19,273 nt of DNA, from positions 1 through 19,273 of the forward strand of contig JAICKM010000033.1 of assembly GCA_025927935.1 (NCBI GenBank). Reading direction: 5' to 3'. Source of the stretch: Chloroflexia bacterium (GTDB taxonomy: Bacteria; Chloroflexota; Chloroflexia; QHBQ01; JADMIH01). Within the stretch, counting starts at the first letter, position 1. Every line of letters starts with the position of its first letter. Below, in pieces: positions 1 to 7,188 of this stretch. A program made the translations under genes and the position numbers. The notes under the pieces were generated by a model. It worked only from the letters and a program-made list of their open reading frames with translations. It searched no databases and was not told where the DNA came from.

Positions 1-365
1 AAATAAGCGAAATCTACTTCGTTTATCCCTCCAATCTGACACCTGCACGTCGGTTTTCACCACTGAGCCGCTGTCGTGTCCACTCGGTGCATTCCCTATT
101 GGTCCCTCATCCCTTCACAGTCTTTCTTTACTTGACATAAAAGGTAAATCGGGCGCTCACCAGACTGCCCCACCTGCGGCGCTACACACCTTCAGACTTT
201 GCTTCTCTCCGCTGCGCCTAGCTTGGATTCCTCCCTGATCCTGCTGCCTTCTGCGATAGCCAGCCACTGCTCTCTGGGCTTGTCGCACTGCGCCCCCATG
301 CCCGAACACGTTGTTACTGTTCGGTCGCATGCCGGTTCAGGACTCGTGGTGGCTCCGCAACAGCG
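1..365. other. Left-edge region without a recognisable gene
   Basis: I read this stretch in all frames and found no recognisable protein, RNA gene or complete repeat. It looks less GC-rich than the rest of the window. A TTGACA occurs at about 132-137, but no -10 element lies at a suitable distance. It may be decayed sequence downstream of the Uma2 remnant or the edge of a neighbouring element. Confidence 0.4.
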
Positions 366-910
366 TTAAGTCGCATCCAAGACCTGGCTGACGGTTACCG
401 CGAAGCCGGGTAGCAGCGCCGATGTCGCACTATCACCCCGTCCAAACACGCCGTGGGTGCCATACTGATCTCCTTGGAGCCCCAACACCGTGATCATCTC
501 CGTTTGTGGATCGATAATCCAATATTCCGGAATACCGGCTTGCGCATAGTCGTGGCGCTTCACCACCGTGTCCGTTCGGGATCATCGGGACTGACGATCT
601 CGACGACCAGATTCGCGCCAAGCCAATATGCGTTTTGTCCCCGCGGATCGTGGGCATCACGGACCACTAACAGATCCGGCTCACGGAATTTGCCCGAGCG
701 GATCTGTAAGCGTAGCGGCGTATACAATACCTTCCCGCCTCGTGACTGGAGGAACGCCGTCAAGGCGAACAGCAGAAACTGCGAGATGCACTGGTGTTGG
801 TCGGTGGGCTTTAGTCCCACCTCCAGTGTCCCGAACGACCAGCTAGGTGCCGATTGAGCGGACAAGGTCCTGGACCGGAATGCAGAAGCAGCTTGGTGTC
901 TGAAAGGCAC
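366..910 (-). pseudogene. Uma2 family (DUF820) endonuclease-like remnant, frameshifted
   Basis: Two adjacent minus-strand frames together spell a Uma2/DUF820 protein (PD-(D/E)XK-like fold, usually about 190 residues). The first frame (910 to about 560) holds the conserved FREPDLLVV and LVVEIVSPDDPER segments. The second (about 566-366) holds VVKRHDYAQAGIPEYWIIDP and the ending LLPGFAVTVSQVLDAT. Joining them needs one extra base near 566-571, where the family normally reads ER-D-TVVKR, so a one-base deletion is the simplest reading. The first 30 or so residues of the upstream frame do not look like a normal Uma2 N-terminus, so the 5' end may also be damaged. The Uma2 domain is often annotated as a restriction-endonuclease-like fold. 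Its biological role is poorly known, and it has no evident link to the sugar genes nearby. Confidence 0.85.
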
Positions 911-1060
911 GCAAGACCCAGTAAGTGTGCGCGCACAATCTCGTTAGCGAACATTGCCGGGCGCGGAGTCTGCGGCCTGTCGCGCATCATCTAGTGGATA
1001 ATAGGCAACCAGGATTGGCTATTAGCATCAAAGTGACGCGCAAACGAGGAGGACACTCCG

Positions 1061-2511
1061 ATGACAGCTGGTGACAATGCGTGGATCCAGCACGTGGGAT
1101 CCCAGAGTTCCACCATTGGCCGGTTTGTGTCAGCGTGGGAGTCGCTGCGCGGCTACACCGTGCCACAGTGGTACCGGGATGCCAAGTTCGGCATTTTCGT
1201 CCACTGGGGCGCCTACGCCGTTCCGGCGTTCGGCAATGAGTGGTATCCACGCAATATGTACCAGCAGGACCACGAGGAATACCGGCACCACCGCGCCACC
1301 TATGGGCCGCAGACCACCTTCGGCTACAAGGACTTCATCCCGCACTTCACCCGGGAACGTTTCGACGCCACAAACTGGGCCCGCCTCTTCAAGGAGGCGG
1401 GCGCGCGCTATGTCGTGCCAGTCGCCGAGCATCATGACGGCTTCGCGATGTATGACTGTTCGTTCTCGGAGTGGACGGCGGTGAAAATGGGGCCGCGGCG
1501 GGATGTGATCGGCGAACTGGATCAGGCGGTACGCCAGGCAGGGCTGGTCTTTGGGCTATCTAGCCATCGCGCCGAGCACTGGTGGTTCTTCGACGGCGGC
1601 CGCCATTTTCCATCCGATGTGCAAGATCCGCGCTGGGCCGGGCTCTATGGGCCGGCGCGGCCTAAAGACACCCAACCTGACGGCGCATTTCTTGCCGGCT
1701 GGCTGGCGCGGACGCAGGAACTGGTAGATAAATATCAGCCCCACCTGATCTACTTTGACTGGTGGATCGAGGAGCCGGGGTTCGCGCCGTATCTGCCCCA
1801 GTTCGCCGCCTATTACTACAATCGGGCGCGGGAATGGCAACGCGGCGTGGTGATCAATTACAAACACAGGGCTTTCCCCGAAGAAGCGGCTGTGCTCGAT
1901 ATCGAGCGCGGGCAACTGGCGGCGATCCGGCCGCTCTGCTGGCAGACCTGCACGGCCGTCGCCCGCAACTCCTGGGGGTACGTGGCGCAGCCGCACTACA
2001 AAATGCCGGGGGAGTTGATTGGCGACCTGGCCGACATTGTCAGCAAGAACGGCGCGCTCTTGCTGAATATCGGCCCGCGGGCCGATGGTACCATCCCCGA
2101 CGAGGACACGGCGATCTTGCGCGCAATCGGCGGATGGTTGGCGGTCAACGGCGAGGCGATATACGAGACGCGGCCCTGGGAGACGTTTGGCGAAGGCCCC
2201 CGCCGATCGCGGAGCGCGCCTTCACGGACGCCCAGCGGCCCAACTTTACGAGCCGGGACTTTCGCTTCACCACACGGGAGAACGCGCTGTATGCGATCTG
2301 CCTGGGCGCGCCGGCGGGCGCCGTCACGATCGAGTCGCTCGGCACCGAGTCGTCCATCCCGGCGGAGCGCATTGTCACAATCGGCATGCTGGGATCGGCC
2401 GAGCCACTGGCCTGGCGGCAGGGCGCGGAGGGATTGACTATTCAGACGCCGACCCGGCCGCCAGACGATTACCCTTGCACGTTCAAGCTCACCCTCAAGG
2501 ATGCTGTATGA
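1061..2511 (+). CDS. Alpha-L-fucosidase, GH29, with one internal frameshift
   Basis: The product would be a retaining exo-alpha-L-fucosidase that releases terminal fucose. The frame from ATG 1061 contains KFGIFVHWGAYAVP (residues 42-55), AEHHDGFAMYD (122-132) and YQPHLIYFDWW, in which Asp233 sits at the GH29 nucleophile position. NIGPRADGTIPDEDTAIL follows near the end of the barrel. After GEGP (codons 2192-2200) the frame loses homology, while the +1-offset frame continues from ATC 2206 as IAERAFTDAQRPNF to the stop at 2509-2511. Eight bases lie where nine are expected, in a C-rich run, so one base is missing. Read through, the protein is about 484 residues, normal for GH29. The start is supported by GAGGAGG at 1046-1052, 8 nt from the ATG. 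There is no signal peptide, so it is probably cytoplasmic. The lesion lies in the C-terminal beta domain and may be a real mutation or a sequencing error. Confidence 0.92.
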
Positions 2512-2945
2512 GCTATACACGCAGGTGAAAATTAGTGCTGACTCCATATCGCGTGAGAGGTGCAGTGGCCATGTTTTGAAGTTCCTGATTTTGGTGCTTC
2601 ACCTCTATGCAAGGCGGTTTTTAGCACTCTTCGGCTCAAATCGCAGGGCATAAATCAGGACCGCGCGCCCGCCGGGTACGCCCGCCCGGATCGCCTGCCT
2701 GCGCACGGCAGTCGTGACCACTCCGGCTGATTGCATCCACTAATGTTGCCCCGCTAGGTGTGCGTAGCGCTTACATCATCCCCGCGATTGCGGTCGGTGC
2801 CGGCGACAGGGACCTCGACCGCCTTTGCTCCGTTCTCGCGGTTGCCGAGACGGGGGCCCGTTTCTGGGCTGCTGTTGACATAACATACCGTAGCGTCACC
2901 TTTTGCCACTAAATCCTCTATATCCTGGGCTTACCTGATATGACA
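2512..2945. other. Convergent intergenic gap between GH29 and GH127 genes
   Basis: This gap of about 430 bp lies between two converging genes. I see no recognisable coding sequence in it. It holds nested inverted repeats at 2534-2628 (listed separately) and an isolated TTGACA at 2875-2880 without a matching -10 element. No classic hairpin followed by a T-run was found for either gene. Confidence 0.5.
2534..2628. repeat. Nested inverted repeats downstream of GH29
   Basis: AGTGCT at 2534-2539 pairs with AGCACT at 2623-2628. Inside it, AGAGGTG at 2556-2562 pairs with CACCTCT at 2600-2606. The two arms could form a long imperfect hairpin just 3' of the fucosidase stop codon. It could be a terminator or RNA-stability structure, or a coincidence, because the loops are long and no U-tract follows the outer arm. 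Confidence 0.35.
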
Positions 2946-4919
2946 TCATGAAGCCAGCGGCGGCGCCCCGGCCGTATTCAGGACGTCTCGATTGCGGATC
3001 CAGACGATCATTTCGCCAGGACCACGATTTGCCCACGCGTAGTACGGTATCCCCACGAACTCCTGCTTGATCAGAAGGTGCTGTCCCGCTTCCTCATGTG
3101 CAGGCCTGAGTGTGCGTCCTTTGACCACGACAACACCGCCGAGTAAATCAGGCACGAATTCCGCACTCAGCATCGCGCTGTCGGGCAACAGGAGATCGCG
3201 CACCTGTCCATTGGGGTTGTCGGGCCACTCGGCGCAGTAGACCAGTGGCCCGCGCTGCAGTGCCACTCTGCCCCGGTTGGCTACTACATCCTTGTGGGCA
3301 ACTACGCGCCTGACCGGCATTGGCAGATGGAGTTCGATCACATCGCCAGAGTGCCACTGCCGAGTAAGGGTGCTGTAACCCGCATGGAGTACAAGGGCCA
3401 CCAGCTTGCCGTTTACCTTGAGCGTAGGAACCTCATCTATGTGATCGGCATAGCGGTAGAGGTCACTGGGCAGCACTTGGTTCTGCGCCCAGCCGGGAAT
3501 GCGCATCTTGATCGAAAACGTGGCCGGTCCGTCAAGGTCAACCGTTAGCCGCACCATGCCGTCCCAGGGATAGCGTGTCTCCTGCACAAGCCGCACCACA
3601 CGAGAGTGGCCCAGGGCGATTTCCGCCTTGCCGGCCACGAACAGGTTGGCGTAGATTGTATCCTTCTGAGTTGCATAGACGTAACCCGGCAGCGAAGGCA
3701 GGAAACGCGTGATGTTGTCGGGGCAGCAGGCGCAGCCGAACCAGGGCTTGCGCTGATGCCCGCCATCGGACTCCAGTGGATTGTCATAAAAGAAGGATCT
3801 ACCGTCGAGTGACACGCCTGAGATCAGGCCGTTATAGAGTGTCCGCTCGAGCACGTCGATGTACCGGGCCTCGCTGTGTAGTAGGAAGAGCCGATGATTC
3901 CAGAAGACGTTGCCGATCGCCGCACAGGTTTCGCAGTATGCGGTCATATTGGGAAGCTCATGCGGTCGGCCGAACGCTTCTCCTTCGTGCTTCGATCCGA
4001 TGCCGCCAGTGATGTAGAGCTTCTTACCGACCACATCCTCCCAGATACGGTCAAGCGCTTCGATGTAGCTGCTCTCGCCCAGTACAGCCGCGACATCGGC
4101 CATACCCGAATACATATAGGTGGCACGCACCGCATGACCGACCGCCTCCGTCTGTTCGGTTACCGGCAAGTGCGACTGGTTGTACAGTTTGCCGCTGCCC
4201 TCCCAACCGTCCGGCCGCCGCTCGTCAAGCAGGAACTTGGCAAGCGCCAGGTAGCGCGCATCACCCGATGCACGGTAGAGCTTGACGAGCGCCATCTCGG
4301 TGATCTGATGTCCGGGCCAGATGGCCTGCTTGTCGGGGCCGAACGTGTGCTCAAGCAGATCGGCTGTCTTGAGAGCGATATCGAGCAAGCCGCGCTTGCC
4401 CGTTGCCTGCTCGTACGCCACAGCGGCCTCATAAAGGTGTCCCAGGTTGTATAGCTCGTGGCTGCCCTCGCGCTCCTTCTCCCAGCGTTGGCGACCTGCC
4501 CAGGGATGCGGGTGCTGGGGGTTGATCGTGCGGGCCGGATAAAGATAGCCGTCGGACTCCTGCGCGGTGGCAATTGCCGCGACCAGTTTATCAATGTAGG
4601 TCTCCAGGGCCGGATCCGGGTGGACCCGCAGGGTGTATGCGGCCCCTTCAATTATCTTGTATATGTCTGTCTCGTCGAAGGGGAAACCAGGCGGGGTCCG
4701 GTCGAGCGAAGGATCGCCCCTCAATGAGCGCGCCGCGCGATGGAAGAGATCTACGCGCCCGCTCCGTTCGCACTGCTGGAAGGTGAACGGGATGGTTACC
4801 GCACGATTGATCTCGACGCGCGGCGCCCAGAATATGTCCGCGCAATGAACGGCGGTGAAAGGCACGGGCTTGACAGGGTAATCGCGCGCGGCCAGCGCGC
4901 TTTGCTCGACGGATCTCAT
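2946..4919 (-). CDS. Beta-L-arabinofuranosidase, GH127 (DUF1680)
   Basis: The product should be a zinc- and cysteine-dependent retaining beta-L-arabinofuranosidase of the HypBA1 type, which acts on beta-linked arabinose such as hydroxyproline-linked arabino-oligosaccharides. Numbered from ATG 4919 (657 aa), Glu314 in KHEGEAF fits the acid/base. Glu330 and Cys332 in YCETCA, together with Cys398 and Cys399 in GCACCPDN, fit the zinc site, with Cys398 as nucleophile. The spacings match those known for Bifidobacterium HypBA1 (E322, E338, C340, C417, C418). An all-alpha barrel is followed by C-terminal beta domains. The frame can be extended to a GTG at 4970, but AGAGAGGTGAT at 4929-4939 lies just upstream of ATG 4919 and supports the shorter form. 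No signal peptide is seen. It is the last gene of the minus-strand block, 212 bp after the GH51 stop. Confidence 0.95.
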   Translation of the reverse strand: MRSVEQSALAARDYPVKPVPFTAVHCADIFWAPRVEINRAVTIPFTFQQCERSGRVDLFHRAARSLRGDPSLDRTPPGFPFDETDIYKIIEGAAYTLRVHPDPALETYIDKLVAAIATAQESDGYLYPARTINPQHPHPWAGRQRWEKEREGSHELYNLGHLYEAAVAYEQATGKRGLLDIALKTADLLEHTFGPDKQAIWPGHQITEMALVKLYRASGDARYLALAKFLLDERRPDGWEGSGKLYNQSHLPVTEQTEAVGHAVRATYMYSGMADVAAVLGESSYIEALDRIWEDVVGKKLYITGGIGSKHEGEAFGRPHELPNMTAYCETCAAIGNVFWNHRLFLLHSEARYIDVLERTLYNGLISGVSLDGRSFFYDNPLESDGGHQRKPWFGCACCPDNITRFLPSLPGYVYATQKDTIYANLFVAGKAEIALGHSRVVRLVQETRYPWDGMVRLTVDLDGPATFSIKMRIPGWAQNQVLPSDLYRYADHIDEVPTLKVNGKLVALVLHAGYSTLTRQWHSGDVIELHLPMPVRRVVAHKDVVANRGRVALQRGPLVYCAEWPDNPNGQVRDLLLPDSAMLSAEFVPDLLGGVVVVKGRTLRPAHEEAGQHLLIKQEFVGIPYYAWANRGPGEMIVWIRNRDVLNTAGAPPLAS

Positions 4920-4928
4920 TGGGCGAGT

Positions 4929-4939
4929 ATCACCTCTCT
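4929..4939 (-). promoter_or_regulatory. Shine-Dalgarno site deciding the GH127 start
   Basis: AGAGAGGTGAT lies about 9 nt upstream of ATG 4919-4917. It falls inside the GTG-initiated longer frame, so it argues that the true start is the internal ATG. The same AGAGAGG core precedes the GH51 gene and the leader ORF. Confidence 0.75.
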
Positions 4940-5017
4940 GGTTTGTGACACTGCTGCGTCGGTACGGCACGCCCGCAAATTGGCAATGACCAGCGGTTAC
5001 GGCAGCACGTCCGAACG

Positions 5018-5117
5018 ATTATATCTCTTGATTCCACGACAACATATGCAAGTCCACGTACCGGTATCTACCACGACGAACAGGTCCATGTGCGCCGCCC
5101 CAAACCGGATATGTTGT
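5018..5117. promoter_or_regulatory. Possible promoter/operator region upstream of GH127
   Basis: In the 212-bp GH51-GH127 gap a perfect minus-strand TATAAT lies at 5023-5018, but no good -35 sits 17 bp upstream of it. A perfect 9-bp inverted repeat (ACAACATAT at 5039-5047 and ATATGTTGT at 5109-5117) lies upstream of that element. Together they suggest that GH127 may have its own regulated promoter. The evidence is weak, and read-through from GH51 is equally possible. Confidence 0.3.
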
Positions 5118-5131
5118 GACACCGGCGATTT

Positions 5132-6745
5132 TCATATTCTGCGATCAACGGTATCATTCCTCTTCCGACTTGTCTTCAGTGCTTTTGTTGCCACATCCGC
5201 TACCGAATGATCACCGACGGTCAGCACGGCAACCGACCGGGGTGGCAAGCGCATGGTCAACTCCCCACCTGCTAACGACAACCCTTCCAGGTGAGCAGGT
5301 TTCACGGCATCCGGTTGGCTGAACGTGTTGTGCGAATTCATGTCGGCTGCGGTCAGGATTCTTCCGGAGACCGCGCGGGTATCGCCTGCAGCACGTAACT
5401 CGATGGTTACCGCCGCCGCCGCGCGGCTATCGAGGTTGCATAAGGTGACATTGATCTTCGCCGCATCGTCTTGCGATGCCGAGACGCTTACCTGCGGCAA
5501 ACGCTCGTCTCCGTGAGCGTACTCGGCACTCTCAACTGACGTTTCCAGCAGAGTAGCGTCCTGATGCACTTTGTACATATTGAAGACATGGTAAGTGGGG
5601 GTAAGAACCAACCTGTTGCCTTCGGTCAGCACCAGCGCCTGCAAGACGTTCACGGTCTGTGCAAGGTTCGCCATATGCACGCGGTCGCAGTGATTGTTGA
5701 AGATGTTCAGTGTCACTCCTGCAACCAGGGCGTCCCGCATTGTGTTCTGCTGATACAGAAAGTGCCGATTGGTGCCAGGCTCCACATCGTACCACGTGCC
5801 CCACTCGTCGACGATAATGCCGATGCGCTTATCCGGGTCATAACGATCCATGATCTGTCCATGTTTGCTGACCAGTTCGTCCATAACCAGCGCCTTTTTC
5901 ATTGTGACAAACCACTCGTCTTCAGTGAAGTCGGTTGCGGATCCCTTATGCTCCCACGCACCAGGCACTGTATAGTAATGAAGGCTCAGTCCGTCCATCA
6001 TGCCGGCGGCTTCACGCATGAGCACCTCCGTCCAGTGATAATCGAAGTCGCTGGCGCCGCAGGCGATCTTGTACAGTTTGTTCTGGCCGTAGTTGCGGGC
6101 GAACGTCTGGTAACGCCGATACACATCAGCATAATACTCGGGGCGCATATTGCCACCGCAGCCCCAGTTCTCATTTCCCACCCCGAAGAACCTTACCCGC
6201 CACGGTTCTTGGCGCCCGTTGCGGCTCCGCCAGTTGACCATCGGCGAATCCCCATCGGAGGTCATATACTCCACCCATTCCTGCATCTCCTGGACGGTGC
6301 CGCTGCCCACATTGCCCACGATGAATGGCTCGCAACCCAGTAGTTCGCACAGCCGCAGAAACTCATGGGTACCAAAGCTGTTGTCTTCGACCACACCACC
6401 CCAGTTGTTGTTCAACATGTACTTGCGCTCATCGCGCCCGCCGACACCGTCTTTCCAGTGGTACTCGTCGGCGAAACAGCCACCCGGCCAGCGCAGGACC
6501 GGCAGGCGGATCTGGCGAAGTGCCCCCAGAACGTCGTTGCGGATGCCGTCAGTGTTGGGAATAGCCGAGTCGGGCCCGACCCAGATCCCCTCGTAGATGC
6601 AACGTCCAAGATGCTCTGCGAAGTGACCGTAGATGTGGCGGCTGATAGGGCCCTTCTTCCGCGCGTCGTCAATATTGATCTTTGTTTGCTTCCCGGTCCA
6701 GTCCCCAGATTGTTCGTGAACCAGCGCGTTTGCAGATGCTACCAA
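5132..6745 (-). CDS. Alpha-N-arabinofuranosidase, GH51
   Basis: The product is an intracellular retaining alpha-L-arabinofuranosidase. Family landmarks occur in order: [20 protein letters not shown] near the N-terminus, [19 protein letters not shown], then [13 protein letters not shown] with the acid/base Glu192, and [16 protein letters not shown] with the nucleophile Glu314. A C-terminal beta domain ends in [13 protein letters not shown]. Numbering uses a TTG start at 6745, giving 537 aa, close to the usual 500 or so. The frame is open to an ATG at 6838, but that extension is low-complexity and lacks a ribosome site. AGAGAGGAGA at 6753-6762 stands 7 nt from TTG 6745. About 45 residues after the GH51 core look like an extra tail. 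It follows the galT remnant and precedes GH127, which suggests joint removal of alpha- and beta-linked arabinofuranose. Confidence 0.95.
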   Translation of the reverse strand: MVASANALVHEQSGDWTGKQTKINIDDARKKGPISRHIYGHFAEHLGRCIYEGIWVGPDSAIPNTDGIRNDVLGALRQIRLPVLRWPGGCFADEYHWKDGVGGRDERKYMLNNNWGGVVEDNSFGTHEFLRLCELLGCEPFIVGNVGSGTVQEMQEWVEYMTSDGDSPMVNWRSRNGRQEPWRVRFFGVGNENWGCGGNMRPEYYADVYRRYQTFARNYGQNKLYKIACGASDFDYHWTEVLMREAAGMMDGLSLHYYTVPGAWEHKGSATDFTEDEWFVTMKKALVMDELVSKHGQIMDRYDPDKRIGIIVDEWGTWYDVEPGTNRHFLYQQNTMRDALVAGVTLNIFNNHCDRVHMANLAQTVNVLQALVLTEGNRLVLTPTYHVFNMYKVHQDATLLETSVESAEYAHGDERLPQVSVSASQDDAAKINVTLCNLDSRAAAAVTIELRAAGDTRAVSGRILTAADMNSHNTFSQPDAVKPAHLEGLSLAGGELTMRLPPRSVAVLTVGDHSVADVATKALKTSRKRNDTVDRRI

Positions 6746-6752
6746 TGCCTGA

Positions 6753-6762
6753 TCTCCTCTCT
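6753..6762 (-). promoter_or_regulatory. Shine-Dalgarno site pointing to a TTG start for GH51
   Basis: AGAGAGGAGA is followed by 7 nt and TTG (6745-6743). No ATG or GTG lies at a suitable distance in the same frame, so TTG initiation is the best reading. Confidence 0.7.
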
Positions 6763-6841
6763 GCGGGTTAGTGGGCAAGAAAGTCTGGCTGCTGCTGTTG
6801 GTCGCGGTAGCTGACCGGTCCCGGAAACGGCCCGACATACT

Positions 6842-7173
6842 TAGAGTGGTGCGTTAAGTCCCGTCTCGGCCCTATAGCGCTGGACCACCATCCACCGCGT
6901 CCTGCATTCCTGGGAGGCGGTGTCGGCGCACAACGCCGCGAAGTCGTTCTCGAAAGCAAAAGTTCCCGTGTCGTGGGAGTTGCCTGCCCCGCCGGCGTGC
7001 GTTGCTGCGGCAGAGATAGCAGTTGGAAACGTAGGCCGGCCGTTGCTCGGCGGGTGCTTGCTCTACCTGCCTCGGCCAGGAGCGCGCCGTGCGCTGCGGC
7101 GACACCAGGCCCCGGCGCCGGTGATGGGGTTCGGGCGGCGATGAGGCGCAGCGAACATCGAAGTGCAGTCCAT
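6842..7173 (-). pseudogene. galT: Decayed galactose-1-phosphate uridylyltransferase (galT) N-terminal fragment
   Basis: Three successive minus-strand frames carry GalT landmarks in the correct order. They are FAAPHRRPNPITG (7155-7117), GLVSPQRTARSW with QAPAEQRPAY and NCYLCRSN (7111 to about 7001), and AGGAGNSHDTGTFAFENDFAAL (from 6996). Intact GalT proteins read HRR.NPLTGEWVLVSPHRT, CYLCPGN and TGTFVFDNDFAAL. A net -1 shift lies at 7112-7116 and a second shift at about 6995-6998. After about 110 codons the similarity fades, ending near GPRRDLT (family SPRHDLT), and the remaining two thirds of the gene are absent. The start keeps an AGAGGA site (7187-7182) 8 nt from ATG 7173, and the start lies 15 nt behind the GH35 stop. 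The gene was therefore once part of this operon, where it would have processed galactose-1-phosphate in the Leloir pathway. Confidence 0.8.
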
Positions 7174-7188
7174 AGGCCGTATCCTCTG

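Noticed and set aside
1..365. Possible transposase fragment at the left edge
   Set aside because: No DDE motif, zinc-finger pattern or terminal repeat could be identified in any frame.
2875..2880. TTGACA in the convergent gap as a promoter
   Set aside because: No -10 element follows at 16-18 bp, and no gene begins downstream on that strand.
2750..2925. Short plus-strand open stretch in the convergent gap
   Set aside because: It lacks a good start or ribosome site and shows no recognisable motif. It is likely chance openness in GC-rich DNA.
3894..4454. Plus-strand frame (186 aa) opposite GH127
   Set aside because: It is a shadow of the GH127 catalytic region without independent support.
4920..4970. 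GTG start giving a longer GH127 protein
   Set aside because: The Shine-Dalgarno site for ATG 4919 lies inside this extension, and the added 17 residues resemble nothing in the family.
5564..6343. Long plus-strand frame (259 aa) opposite GH51
   Set aside because: It lies fully antisense to a well-supported GH51 gene with catalytic motifs and has no recognisable motif or ribosome site. It is a GC-driven shadow.
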